A stretch of 41,953 bases of DNA from Clostridia bacterium (GCA_900755995.1 CAAEIM010000191.1:1-41953), one strand, 5' to 3'. Numbered from the stretch's first letter, positions 24,214-33,110 are shown. The notes: generated by a model from the letters alone, not told the origin. Translations and numbers: made by a program.

Positions 24214-24241
24214 TTGTGGCTGGGAATTTTCACAGCCACAA
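24214..24241 (+). promoter_or_regulatory. Hairpin between VirB2-like and VirB6-like genes
   Basis: TTGTGGCTG (24214-24222) and CAGCCACAA (24233-24241) are perfect 9-bp arms. There is no T-run; the GGAGGTGA ribosome site follows at 24243. It may stabilise the upstream pilin-like mRNA or limit translation of the downstream gene. Confidence 0.6.
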
Positions 24242-24254
24242 CGGAGGTGATTTT

Positions 24255-25697
24255 TTGAAAAATTTATCTACAATGAAAAAAGCAAAACAAACAAAGAGAA
24301 AGATAATAAGCATTTCTCTTGTTGTTATGGTGTTGCTTTCTATATCAAGCATTTCGGTTTTTGCAAGAACCAACTCTTGGGCGCTTGTTGTCAGTCAGAT
24401 TGATGGCAGCTATTTTCACCAACATATTGATAAAGATGGATGGTCTGTAGTTCGACAAAGATGTTATACTGATTGTGAAAGCATATATGAAGCATTTAAT
24501 CGATATATTGTCGAAACAGATGAAGATAAAAATATAATACATCAGCTTGAATATATTCACGATTATTCTGACGGTGCTCTAGCAGTAAACTATGGTAGTC
24601 AATGGAATGAACTTAATGCAGATATCGGAAGAATAATAGTGGATGTATCTGAGATATGTGGTAGTGGCAGTAATATTCCGGTTATAAACGGTGAGAAAGT
24701 TACAACAGAGGCTTATCAGAATATGATTTCTAATATTTCTGATAAAAACACACAGCTGATAGAACTGGTTTCAAATATTAATTCGTCATATCGTTCGGCA
24801 AAATTTAACGCTAATGATGTTGTTTCCATTGCGTATAAGAATGGATATGATATTTTTACAAGTCTATGGGAACAGCTTGGAGTATTAATTAAAACAGTCG
24901 GCACCGGTTCTTCTACAACGTCTTCGCTATTTGGAGTTTCCTGGACTGCCGATAATATCAAAAGCATTGCGGATGCAGTCAGTCCGGTTATAAAAACATT
25001 TGCATATTTCCTTGCTGTAGCCTTATTTGGCATAAATGTATCACGCTCTGCCTTACAGTTTGAACTTATGGAAACAAAAGGGCAAATTAAAATATTTGCA
25101 GGAGTTATTCTTGTGAAGATATGGATTGATTTATCAATTAATATTTGTATTTATATAATTAATATCATCAATTCTCTTACAGCGCAAATAATTAATTCAT
25201 TTGTAAATGGTCCGTATATGTTTGCAGCGCAAAGTTCACCTCCGGTTCCATTTGTTAATAATGACCTTTTTGGTGGAATTGGTGCTCTTATAAATGTGTA
25301 TTGTTCTTTTGTGTATTTCATACCTGAGTTGCTCCTTATGGCTGCAGTAATCTTTTGTATGATAAGTGTGATAATACGAATTATTTCAAGAGGCTTTGAA
25401 ATGACTGCGCTTGTCACTGTATCTCCCATTTTTTTCGCAACGCTCGTAGGCGATGGAACAAAGCAGTATTTCAAAAAATTTATGGCTTCCTTTATTTCAA
25501 CCTGCTGCTATCTTTTCTTTGTTGCTGTTGTGTATGCTGTTGGAACAATTTGGATAAGTGACAGCATTTCATCTGCAAATACAACGCAGGGTTTTTTAGT
25601 TTTTGGTAAAAATTTTGCTATCAGTTTAATTCTTTTAGCCGTTTGCCATATTATACGAAAGCCGCCAAAAGTATTAACAGATTTAGTTGCCGTATAA
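24255..25697 (+). CDS. VirB6/TrbL-like polytopic T4SS membrane protein
   Basis: A 480-aa protein with an N-terminal signal/anchor (about 15-38), a large polar region presumably outside the membrane (about 40-210), then five or six membrane helices in the C-terminal half, including PVIKTFAYFLAVALFGINV and a closing helix before RKPPKVLTDLVAV. This topology and the position before PrgI/VirB4 genes match the VirB6/TrbL channel component. The start is TTG 24255, five bases after GGAGGTGA (24243-24250); the frame is open further upstream, but that part lies in a hairpin. ATG 24273 is an alternative. Confidence 0.82.
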   Translation: MKNLSTMKKAKQTKRKIISISLVVMVLLSISSISVFARTNSWALVVSQIDGSYFHQHIDKDGWSVVRQRCYTDCESIYEAFNRYIVETDEDKNIIHQLEYIHDYSDGALAVNYGSQWNELNADIGRIIVDVSEICGSGSNIPVINGEKVTTEAYQNMISNISDKNTQLIELVSNINSSYRSAKFNANDVVSIAYKNGYDIFTSLWEQLGVLIKTVGTGSSTTSSLFGVSWTADNIKSIADAVSPVIKTFAYFLAVALFGINVSRSALQFELMETKGQIKIFAGVILVKIWIDLSINICIYIINIINSLTAQIINSFVNGPYMFAAQSSPPVPFVNNDLFGGIGALINVYCSFVYFIPELLLMAAVIFCMISVIIRIISRGFEMTALVTVSPIFFATLVGDGTKQYFKKFMASFISTCCYLFFVAVVYAVGTIWISDSISSANTTQGFLVFGKNFAISLILLAVCHIIRKPPKVLTDLVAV

Positions 25698-25715
25698 CCG
25701 TATAGGAGGTAGAAA

Positions 25716-26045
25716 ATGCGAAAAGTACAGATTACAAAGCAACAGACTGTTAAGCCTAACGCAAAATGGTTTGGTCTTTCAATTAAGCAGCTAATTGCAA
25801 TGGCCGTCGGCGCTGTTATTTCGGTTGCTACACTTGTAGTATTGTTGTTCATACTGAAAATAGCTACAGGCATTACGATGTTTCTTGTTTTCGTTGAAAT
25901 CGTTGTCACCGTCGGCTTGAGTATTGTGAGAATAAATGGAATGAATATGGTCAAATGGTTTTTTATATCGATGAAGGGCCCGATTTTCAGACCGTATCAG
26001 AGTAAAGGAGCTTTATATTATGAAGAAAACGAAACCGACAGGTAA
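25716..26045 (+). CDS. PrgI/VirB3-like membrane protein
   Basis: This 109-aa protein has two close hydrophobic helices (about 27-50 and 54-72) after a short basic N-terminus and ends in a charged tail. The shape and its location immediately before VirB4 match PrgI-family proteins, the Gram-positive counterpart of VirB3, which partners VirB4 in the membrane. TAGGAGG precedes the ATG. Its 3' end overlaps the VirB4 start by 26 bases, so the two are coupled. Confidence 0.88.
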   Translation: MRKVQITKQQTVKPNAKWFGLSIKQLIAMAVGAVISVATLVVLLFILKIATGITMFLVFVEIVVTVGLSIVRINGMNMVKWFFISMKGPIFRPYQSKGALYYEENETDR

Positions 26046-28458
26046 AATTTATGTAGAGCAGGAAAACGGTAGCCCTCAGAAAAGAAAAAGTCAATCCAAA
26101 AAGGTTAAAAAGACGGCTCAGGATACAATCCCTTTTGATGAGGTATATGAGAACGGCATATTCCGTATAGGTAATTCGTATTCCTTGCTTTTTCACATTC
26201 CTAACCTTGATTACAAGGTTTATCGTGAGAAGGAGCGTGACGGAATATACAAGAGGTATCAGAAGCTGCTTAACTGCTTACCTTCTGAAATGAAGTATCA
26301 GGAATTCATCATTAACACAGACATTGACACTAACGATTACGTCAATGCTCTTATACCGGCTTACAACGGAGCCTGTGCTAAGCCTATTTATGACAGTTTT
26401 GTTGAGAAGCAGAAGTCAATTATAGCTAAAGCCGAAAACAGCTCTTGCGAACAACAGATAATCGGCGCAATCTCATTCACTCCGGTTGTAAAGCTTGATA
26501 ACATCAATGTTTTATTTAAACACTATAATGAGATTGCGGCACAGTTCGCTGAAATTAATATTAAAACAGAGCTGCTCAGTCCGGAACAGAGCTTTGAGGT
26601 TGTTCACCGTGTGTATCACTTTTCACACCCCGAAAAATTTCTTTTGCCGACATCGTATTTCAATGCCGACATCAATCTCAAGGACTATCTTGCCCCGTCC
26701 TCGTTCAAGTTTTGCTCAAAATACAACGAGGTCGGTCTTGATTATTCCTGCATTATGTTTGCGAAAAACTTTTCAAGAACCTGTGATGATGAGTTTATCA
26801 TTGATTTACTTGATAATTCCTCAAAGGTAATTGTCAGCAAGCATTTTACAAGAATTGACAAGGATACAAGCCTTGATATTCTCAAAAATCAGATGAATGA
26901 CCTGCAGGGCAGTATTGACCGCAGACTTGAAATTAACTACAAGAGAAGTGGTGCAAGCGGTGGCAGCAGCTTCATTCCGTGGTCATTACAGCGTAGGAAA
27001 GATGAACTTATAGCTCTTGAAAAAAAGCTATCTTCTACAGACTGTGATTTATTTCAGTTTGCCCTTTATATTTATATCGCCGCTGACAGCCTTGAGGAGC
27101 TTACAAATCTCAGAGATTATATAAAGCAGACTGCCCGTCGGCATCAGGTTACGCTTGATGTCCTGACAGGCACTACTCTGCAGGAAAAGGGAATGCAATG
27201 TATTTTACCTTTTGCAGCCCCTGCCTTGTCTGATGACGGCGAACTGCTCGGGCAGCAGTTTTTTATTCCTACAGACGAAGTTGCAAACTTTATTCCATAT
27301 ACCTATAAAAACAGCATAATTCAATCCGGCATATGCTACGGCACAAATCAGATAACACATATGCCTATCATCATAAATCGCAGTGACGGACTGAATGCTA
27401 ACGGTTTTGTTGTAGGTACATCAGGGGCAGGCAAGTCAATGAGCGGTAAGCTTGAGTTTCTTAACGCTGTACTAAAATATTCAGATGATGAGTTTATCTT
27501 CCTCGACCCTGAACGAGAGTATATGGCTATAACCAAGAACAACGAGTTTGACGCTCAGGTAATAAAAATATCTCCTGATACCGATACTCATATTAATCTT
27601 TTTGATACTGATATTTCGTATAACGACGAAGGGCAGTCGGCTATTGCCCTAAAGACCGACTTCATAATGACATTTTGTGAGTGTGTTAAAGGTGCAGAGC
27701 TGTCTGCAAATGAAAAAACTGTTCTTGACAGGTGTGTAAACTATGTATATCAAGATTTTATTAAGACAAACGGCGACAAGCGATATATTCCAAATCTTAG
27801 ATTATTTTATGATGTTTTAAGTAATCAGCCTGAAAAAGAGGCAAAGGATATGGCTCTTAAGCTTGAGCTTTATGTTAAAGGTAATTTCAATATTTTTGCG
27901 CATAACACAAATGTTGATTTGAACAAGCGTGTTATCATTTACGATGTGCAGGAAATGGGCAAGCAGCTGTCTGACATTGGCTCTCTTGTAATTCTTGAGA
28001 GCATCTGGCAGCGAGTAATTGAAAACCGCAAGCGTGGAATACGTACTTGGTTTACAACCGATGAGTTTTCTATCTTCTTCAGGGATACAAAAGGGGTATT
28101 CCGTTCCGGCGATTTCTTTGAGAGTGTTTATAAGAGAATCAGAAAATACGGCGGTATAGCCTCCGGTTACACGCAGAATATGACTGAGATTATGGAAAGT
28201 CCCCAAGCTACAAAAATGCTTCAGAACAGTAACTTCTGCATTATGCTTGCTCAGAACGAAACGGATTTAGCTCGCATCAAAGAAATGTTTAAGCTGTCAG
28301 AAAAGCAAGCGGCTTATCTTGATATTGATGAACCGGGCAAGGGACTTATTAAGGTTGGCAAGCAAATCATTCCGTTTGAAAATCAGATTGATACAAATAC
28401 TGCTGTTTATAAGCTTTTCTCAACTAAGATGACAGACAAAAAGGAAAGTGATACATAA
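26020..28458 (+). CDS. VirB4/TraE-type conjugation ATPase
   Basis: This 812-aa cytoplasmic ATPase energises T4SS assembly and transfer. After a basic N-terminus (about 1-40) comes the VirB4 N-terminal domain, then the ATPase core with Walker A GTSGAGKSMSGK (about 466), Walker B EFIFLDPEREY (about 493), TTDEFSIFF and SGYTQNMTEIM (the Q-loop type segment). AAAGGAG precedes ATG 26020. It overlaps PrgI upstream, and its stop shares a base with the next start. Length is typical of the family. Confidence 0.94.
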   Translation: MKKTKPTGKIYVEQENGSPQKRKSQSKKVKKTAQDTIPFDEVYENGIFRIGNSYSLLFHIPNLDYKVYREKERDGIYKRYQKLLNCLPSEMKYQEFIINTDIDTNDYVNALIPAYNGACAKPIYDSFVEKQKSIIAKAENSSCEQQIIGAISFTPVVKLDNINVLFKHYNEIAAQFAEINIKTELLSPEQSFEVVHRVYHFSHPEKFLLPTSYFNADINLKDYLAPSSFKFCSKYNEVGLDYSCIMFAKNFSRTCDDEFIIDLLDNSSKVIVSKHFTRIDKDTSLDILKNQMNDLQGSIDRRLEINYKRSGASGGSSFIPWSLQRRKDELIALEKKLSSTDCDLFQFALYIYIAADSLEELTNLRDYIKQTARRHQVTLDVLTGTTLQEKGMQCILPFAAPALSDDGELLGQQFFIPTDEVANFIPYTYKNSIIQSGICYGTNQITHMPIIINRSDGLNANGFVVGTSGAGKSMSGKLEFLNAVLKYSDDEFIFLDPEREYMAITKNNEFDAQVIKISPDTDTHINLFDTDISYNDEGQSAIALKTDFIMTFCECVKGAELSANEKTVLDRCVNYVYQDFIKTNGDKRYIPNLRLFYDVLSNQPEKEAKDMALKLELYVKGNFNIFAHNTNVDLNKRVIIYDVQEMGKQLSDIGSLVILESIWQRVIENRKRGIRTWFTTDEFSIFFRDTKGVFRSGDFFESVYKRIRKYGGIASGYTQNMTEIMESPQATKMLQNSNFCIMLAQNETDLARIKEMFKLSEKQAAYLDIDEPGKGLIKVGKQIIPFENQIDTNTAVYKLFSTKMTDKKESDT

Positions 28459-29669
28459 TGAATGTATTAATTGTTGCCGACAAAGTAAACGGCAGAGCCT
28501 ATGCCGACATAATCAATCAGGTGCATAATACCAAAGTGATTGGTATAGTCAATAAAATATCAGACAGCTTTATTACTGACCTTGGCAATCGTTATACACC
28601 TAATGTTGTTATTTTTGATACAGCAGTTGATTATAACAATTCATTGCCGCATATAACTCAAACAATAAGCAATACATACAGTTACATTAAAATCATAATA
28701 TTAGCAGAAGCAGACGAGAGCAGATTTTTCCCGTCTGCTTCAGTTGTCAAAGGAGCAATTTCAAGCAAAGATATTGATGAAATGCTAACTAAAATCAATA
28801 AGAACTATGATTCAAATGGTAGTGAACCTACCGAGGAATTATGCAACAGAGTATCGCAGCCAGCTCATCGGGCAGATATAAAAGTAAAGACCGTAAAACA
28901 AAAAAAGCAAAAGGTAAAGAAATATAAAGCGAAAAGAAAAACCTTTAAATTCAATCCTTTATTTCTTCTTCCGGTTGTGGTTTTAACTATTGTGGTTGTA
29001 GTAGCTGTATGTATTAAGTTTTACAACAATAAATCAGCTGATGTAGAACCTACAGCTTCCATAGATACAACTGAAACGGCTTCACCGGACGAAGTGCCTT
29101 CCTCACAAGCTGCGACTATTAAGCCGCCGGCTACAATTCCAACGATTTTTGAAAATGGAAGTGTGACTGCAACAGTAGCTGTTTCTTCGCCTAATAATGA
29201 TTCCGATACCTCAAGCACTGAAAGTGAAACAGAAAAGGAATTTGAAAATGATTCTGATAATAATGTTCTTCCGCCGGACAACAATATTCAACAGAATAAT
29301 GATGTTCGAGAAAACGACGATGTTCCAAAATACGATGAAGAAAACGGTAGCATAGCTTACTCTTACAGCTATGTTACTGTAAGCGTACCTGAGTACGATT
29401 ACGGCAGCAATACAGAAAAGAAGGAAGTCCCGGTTAGCAGAGTAACACTTAATTGTCAATCGAAAACGCTGACAATAGGCGAGAACCTAAACCTCTACGC
29501 TACAGTGTTTCCGTCTGATGCAGATGTTAAGACAGTTCACTGGATTACATCAAATGCCGCCGTTGCAACGGTAAAAGACGGATTAGTTGTTCCCCACTCT
29601 GTAGGTATTACTTATATCACTGCAAGTTCAGGCGGCTGCTCAGCAACCTGTGCTATCACTGTTAAATAA
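28458..29669 (+). CDS. Membrane protein with receiver-like N-domain and Big_2 C-domain
   Basis: This 403-aa protein is coupled to VirB4 (TAATG overlap). Residues 1-125 look like an alpha/beta receiver-type or Rossmann-like fold (MNVLIVADKV, then NVVIFDTAVD and YIKIIILAEADE) but lack a clear response-regulator phosphorylation set. A basic stretch (about 140-170) and one membrane helix (about 175-195) follow. Outside, a Thr/Ser/Pro/Asn/Asp-rich linker (about 200-325) leads to a Big_2 Ig-like domain (about 325-403, VSRVTLNCQSKTLTIGENL). It may link cytoplasmic T4SS machinery to the cell wall; no named family is recognised. Confidence 0.75.
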   Translation: MNVLIVADKVNGRAYADIINQVHNTKVIGIVNKISDSFITDLGNRYTPNVVIFDTAVDYNNSLPHITQTISNTYSYIKIIILAEADESRFFPSASVVKGAISSKDIDEMLTKINKNYDSNGSEPTEELCNRVSQPAHRADIKVKTVKQKKQKVKKYKAKRKTFKFNPLFLLPVVVLTIVVVVAVCIKFYNNKSADVEPTASIDTTETASPDEVPSSQAATIKPPATIPTIFENGSVTATVAVSSPNNDSDTSSTESETEKEFENDSDNNVLPPDNNIQQNNDVRENDDVPKYDEENGSIAYSYSYVTVSVPEYDYGSNTEKKEVPVSRVTLNCQSKTLTIGENLNLYATVFPSDADVKTVHWITSNAAVATVKDGLVVPHSVGITYITASSGGCSATCAITVK

Positions 29670-29702
29670 AAAATTAACTAAAAAAAGAAAGGATCATTTG
29701 TT

Positions 29703-30119
29703 ATGGTAATATGTTACAACACAAGAGATAACAAAAATCACTATACAACTGATTATACAAGCTTAGAAAAATTTAACGAGGAGAACCCGTATGCTACGGT
29801 ATGGTATGCTTTCAATGAAAAGGACGATGTATCGTCAGCAAATATTGAAAGAGAAAAATGTCCAATCTGTGGAGGATCAATTTTGAAAGGCAATAGCAAC
29901 TATTACTGCTCGCAATACAAAAGCGGCTGTAAGTTTTCTCTGCCGTTTCTAATATGCGGTAAAAAGCTTACTTCAACACAGATAATTATGTTGCTCAGAC
30001 AGCACAGAACAAAAACTATCAAAGGCTTCAAGAGTAAATCCGGTAAATCCTTTGATGCGGCTCTAAGGTACGATACTAAAGCAGCTAAAATATGTTTTGA
30101 ATTTTCTAATCAAGAATAA
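29703..30119 (+). CDS. Zinc-ribbon protein with topoisomerase III-type C-terminal repeat
   Basis: This 138-aa protein has a four-cysteine zinc ribbon (CPIC at about 58-61, then Cys at about 73 and 80) followed by LICGKKLTSTQIIMLL and KTIKGFKSKSGKSFDAALRY, closely matching the repeated C-terminal DNA-binding segment of type IA topoisomerases (TopB). The catalytic topoisomerase domains are absent, so it is probably a stand-alone ssDNA-binding tail or a remnant of a larger enzyme. AGAAAGGA precedes the ATG. A terminator ends the transfer block directly after it. Confidence 0.75.
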   Translation: MVICYNTRDNKNHYTTDYTSLEKFNEENPYATVWYAFNEKDDVSSANIEREKCPICGGSILKGNSNYYCSQYKSGCKFSLPFLICGKKLTSTQIIMLLRQHRTKTIKGFKSKSGKSFDAALRYDTKAAKICFEFSNQE

Positions 30120-30125
30120 ATTTTT

Positions 30126-30153
30126 AAGTCTGTTGAAATCAACAGGCTTTTTT
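30126..30153 (+). terminator. Rho-independent terminator at end of transfer block
   Basis: CTGTTGA (30130-30136) pairs with TCAACAG (30139-30145) around AA, extended by an AG/CT pair with one mismatch, followed by a run of T. Confidence 0.82.
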
Positions 30154-30214
30154 AATTTCTCTGAAAAGAGTGATTAAAAAAGCCTATTGATATAAAAAAG
30201 CGAGGTGAAATACA

Positions 30215-31132
30215 ATGTGTAATCTTTTCAAAATGCCTAACGATATTTTTGGTGGAAAGCTTTCTGCAGGTGAAATAAGGGTGCTTGCTGCTTTTTATTC
30301 CTTGCGTTCAAAATCAATTTATAAAGGAAACAAGTACATCAAGGTAAATCAGGCTGTAATTGCCCGTATTTGCGGTTTTTCTTCCGAGAGGACAGTTTCA
30401 TCTGCTATAGCTAAACTTTCGTTATACGGCTATATAAAGGAAATTAGACGGTATTATAGCGACTGTCACAAGCTCGGCACATATGTTTATACTTTACCGG
30501 TTCTGAGCGATAACTATTTCTTCGTTGACAGACAGATTTTTAAGCATAAGCTTTCATCTGCTCAGTTCAGAATGTATCTTTTCTTCTGCAAGACTGCAAA
30601 TTCCTCAAACAAACGCAGCTGGAACAGCTTTAACGACATAGCAAACGCTTTAGGGATTAAGCGAACAGCCGTAGTGCAGACTGTTAAGGAGCTTATTACA
30701 ATGAAGCTCATCAGAAAGTACAGAGTAAAAAAGAAGGATGGCAGCTTTTCTGATAACCATTATAAGGTTATTGCTCTGAAATATTCTTACAAATTCAGAC
30801 GCAAAAAGAAAAGACCTCATCGCTCACTACTTCGACAAGGTCTTCCCATATGCACATTGGCATATCCAAATTCATTTATAAGTGTAAATCAAAGTTATGC
30901 TTTTGTCAAGACGGATATAAAAGATTTTTTATTTTTTACAGTAAGAGGTAGTCCATTTTTTTGCAGGTCATATGATAGTACCCACTTTTATACCAACAGA
31001 AAAAAGAATAGAATTAAATTATACTTAAAGTATAGATGTAGCTTAACCTTATATTACCGAAAAATCAAGCTTCACAATACACGGCAACGCAGTCACTCGC
31101 CGCCGAGAAAGCGTTGCCGCAAAGCAAACTGA
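30215..31132 (+). CDS. Double winged-helix DNA-binding protein (replication/regulation)
   Basis: This 305-aa protein contains two winged-helix units: about 15-100 (LSAGEIRVLAAFYSL, then QAVIARICGFSSERTVSSAIAKL) and about 108-190 (LSSAQFRMYLFFCKT, then FNDIANALGIKRTAVVQTVKEL). This arrangement is known from plasmid initiators and the helix-turn-helix proteins of Firmicute ICEs, so a role in element replication or control is likely. The last 100 residues are basic and aromatic with FTVRGSPFF; they look less ordered, and the final part overlaps two DNA palindromes (31020-31034 and 31082-31119), so the natural C-terminus is uncertain. GAGGTGA precedes the ATG. Confidence 0.72.
   Translation: MCNLFKMPNDIFGGKLSAGEIRVLAAFYSLRSKSIYKGNKYIKVNQAVIARICGFSSERTVSSAIAKLSLYGYIKEIRRYYSDCHKLGTYVYTLPVLSDNYFFVDRQIFKHKLSSAQFRMYLFFCKTANSSNKRSWNSFNDIANALGIKRTAVVQTVKELITMKLIRKYRVKKKDGSFSDNHYKVIALKYSYKFRRKKKRPHRSLLRQGLPICTLAYPNSFISVNQSYAFVKTDIKDFLFFTVRGSPFFCRSYDSTHFYTNRKKNRIKLYLKYRCSLTLYYRKIKLHNTRQRSHSPPRKRCRKAN
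31020..31034. repeat. Palindrome inside 3' part of winged-helix gene
   Basis: TATACTTAAAGTATA, perfect around a central A. Possible binding site for the winged-helix protein encoded here, but also a chance AT-rich match. Confidence 0.4.
31082..31119. repeat. GC-rich inverted repeat
   Basis: CGGCAACGC (31082-31090) and GCGTTGCCG (31111-31119), perfect 9-bp arms with a 20-base GC-rich loop, overlapping the last codons of the winged-helix gene. No T-run follows directly. Confidence 0.6.
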
Positions 31133-31201
31133 TTCATTTTCTTTTTTCTGATGGTTTTTATTTCATACAGCAGATAAATACAGAAACGAGGTTGATAAGA
31201 T

Positions 31202-31690
31202 ATGATTGGGAGAATTATACAAGGAGAGGATATAGCGTTAAGCAATGCACAAATAGTTGTAAATGCGGCTAACGGCTTTGGCTTTATGGGCGGAAAAAGA
31301 TGTATTAAGGAGCTGCACAGTGGCGTAGCCGAGAGTATTCAATATGTTTCAAAGGGTGCAGTTGAGAGATTGTCCAAATCCTTATGCAGACGTCACAGTC
31401 TGCTTGGCTTTCCTCCGGGAAGTGCCTTTCTCACAGAAGCACCGAATATGAATACACTCTTTATTATCCACGCCGTGACAATGCGTACTCCCGGAAGCAA
31501 AACCAAATTTGAAACCATAGAAAAACTGGTGCCTAAAATAATAAAACTCGCTGAATATTTACATCTTAAAACAGCGGCAATCCCCCTTCTTGGTACGGGA
31601 ACAGGTGGTTTACCCGAAATGGAGGTTTTCGGCTACCTTAAGTCACATCTTGCAGACAGCAGTGTTGAATTTTGGATTTACATAAAATGA
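31202..31690 (+). CDS. Macro-domain protein
   Basis: This 162-aa protein is a stand-alone macro domain, the fold that binds or hydrolyses ADP-ribose and its derivatives. Motifs: IVVNAANGFGFMGGKRC (about 18-34, the N-A-A-N and G-G loop), NTLFIIHAVT (about 91-100) and AIPLLGTGTGGLPEME (about 129-144, the phosphate-binding loop). The usual GGGVA loop is changed to GGKRCIKE, so the activity could differ. ATG 31202 follows GAGG. On a mobile element it could reverse host ADP-ribosylation defences or handle NAD-derived signals; this is inference. Confidence 0.85.
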   Translation: MIGRIIQGEDIALSNAQIVVNAANGFGFMGGKRCIKELHSGVAESIQYVSKGAVERLSKSLCRRHSLLGFPPGSAFLTEAPNMNTLFIIHAVTMRTPGSKTKFETIEKLVPKIIKLAEYLHLKTAAIPLLGTGTGGLPEMEVFGYLKSHLADSSVEFWIYIK

Positions 31691-31702
31691 GTATTTTATT
31701 AC

Positions 31703-31717
31703 CGGACAAATTGTCCG
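31703..31717. repeat. Element-wide palindrome copy (upstream of GTG-start gene)
   Basis: CGGACAAATTGTCCG, perfect, preceded by TTTATTAC and followed by CTGATAAGGAG, the ribosome site of the gene at 31737. Confidence 0.88.
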
Positions 31718-31736
31718 CTGATAAGGAGTTGATTAG

Positions 31737-32420
31737 GTGAAATACAAAGAATATATGAATATACTAAATATTTCAAAACAGTTTTTTGAAGTAAAAAATC
31801 GGTATGACTATCTTGAAGAACGGCTGAGCCTTTGTAAAATGCTTCTGGCACGTTGCTGTTCGGGGGAAATAACCTCAAAAGAGCAATCAGCACAAGCGTT
31901 GTTATCCGTTTTATCAAAGGCTCGCTTGCCTGAGTCAGAACTAAATGTTACGGAGCTGACGGCTCAGAGATGGGAGTCTTTTTATCTGATGAGCAAAAGT
32001 ACCAAGAAAAATTTAAAAGGTTTTCTAAAAAGATTTCCTACCGAGCGTGACAGCTTTATTTTTCTTTGCGCACATACAGCAGAATATGTTTTTGAATCTT
32101 ATTTTTACGATGATGTCAGCAGGATTTCTCTTCTTAAGGACTGCGAAAAAATAAGGCTTTTGTCAGAACAGGAAAAAATCAAGTTAAATATTCAGGTGGG
32201 TAAAACGATAAATATAGTGGAGCTTTTCACGCTTATGTGCTATCATATTCAAAGAACTTCACGATTTAACATTTATCAAAATCTTGATGTCTATCAGACT
32301 TTATACGAGATACTGAGCTGCTGCGTAAGGGAGAATACAGATGAAATTGAAAGATATTATTTACTGCCGACTGTCACCGAAATACCACAGACAGAAAAAC
32401 GAGTTAAAAAACATACTTGA
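31737..32420 (+). CDS. Unrecognised protein, cassette gene 1
   Basis: This 227-aa, mostly helical, soluble protein matches no family that I recognise. It has an amphipathic N-terminus (YMNILNISKQFFEVKNRYDYL), a Lys-rich middle (STKKNLKGFLKRFP) and conserved-looking cysteines at about 33, 40 and 118. The start is GTG 31737 after AAGGAG. It follows an element palindrome, and its 3' end overlaps the next gene by 80 bases in another frame, implying tight coupling. Confidence 0.6.
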   Translation: MKYKEYMNILNISKQFFEVKNRYDYLEERLSLCKMLLARCCSGEITSKEQSAQALLSVLSKARLPESELNVTELTAQRWESFYLMSKSTKKNLKGFLKRFPTERDSFIFLCAHTAEYVFESYFYDDVSRISLLKDCEKIRLLSEQEKIKLNIQVGKTINIVELFTLMCYHIQRTSRFNIYQNLDVYQTLYEILSCCVRENTDEIERYYLLPTVTEIPQTEKRVKKHT

Positions 32421-33075
32421 TTTTGCAGAAAGTCTTATTGCAATAAATCCATACCAAGGAAAAAAGCTGCAAAAAAATGATAATAATGCTGTTTTCAGCT
32501 TTATAAAGCTGATTTGTGATGTGATAAACTCAAAAAACGCACTCAATGTTATCCGGAATAAAAGCGACAATGAAACTCAGATACTCGAGGACGATATTCT
32601 TTTCGGCGATACAGTCCGAAAAGCAAATTCCTCCTCATCTGTCAGAGTGTATTTAGGCAAAGACCCCGTAATAAGCTCTCCAAAGGATTTCGGAAAAATG
32701 AAATTCGCATTTAAGACCTTCGGCGGCAACGGAATACCTTGGCAAAAGGATAAAATCAATCAAGCCTACCGGCTTATTCTGCCTTTGGGAATTACCTTTG
32801 TTGAGGAGGGCAATCATTCTGTTGAGGTGGGCATAATCAAGTGTGAGGGAACGCTCGATTTTGATATATACTCAAAGAATTGTAAAATCATTGACATCTC
32901 TCCGCTGTACCAGCAAATTTACTTTGACGGTATGTATTACCGCAATATCTCAAGCAACGAAATTATAGAAAAGACAGAGTTTGAATACGGCTGTCTTTTT
33001 GAAATCGGACGGTTACTGTCATTACAGAACGCTGTCGGCTTTAAAAATAACAATTCAAACGGTTTCTCTGTATAG
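32341..33075 (+). CDS. Unrecognised protein, cassette gene 2
   Basis: This 244-aa protein starts 80 bases inside the previous gene after AAGGGAG. The N-terminal part is helical and includes INPYQGKKL at about residues 36-44, a motif matched by NPFQGERL in the next gene. The C-terminal half is beta-rich (VRVYLGKDPVISS, then GNHSVEVGIIKCEGTLDFDIY) and ends NNNSNGFSV. No family is recognised. The motif shared with cassette gene 3 suggests the two interact or derive from a common ancestor. Confidence 0.6.
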   Translation: MKLKDIIYCRLSPKYHRQKNELKNILDFAESLIAINPYQGKKLQKNDNNAVFSFIKLICDVINSKNALNVIRNKSDNETQILEDDILFGDTVRKANSSSSVRVYLGKDPVISSPKDFGKMKFAFKTFGGNGIPWQKDKINQAYRLILPLGITFVEEGNHSVEVGIIKCEGTLDFDIYSKNCKIIDISPLYQQIYFDGMYYRNISSNEIIEKTEFEYGCLFEIGRLLSLQNAVGFKNNNSNGFSV

Positions 33076-33095
33076 AGGAGCTGTTTTTTATTAAC

Positions 33096-33110
33096 CGGAC
33101 AATTTGTCCG
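33096..33110. repeat. Element-wide palindrome copy (upstream of cassette gene 3)
   Basis: CGGACAATTTGTCCG, perfect, embedded in TTTATTAAC...CTTTGGAGGTAATTTAATG. The whole stretch is nearly identical to the one at about 34070-34109, so spacing from palindrome to ribosome site is conserved. Confidence 0.9.

Noticed and set aside
30215..31132. Frameshift near 30820 in the winged-helix gene
   Set aside because: The C-terminal part looks less ordered but includes an RGSPFF-type segment that may be genuine in this family, so I kept one intact gene and only lowered confidence in its end.
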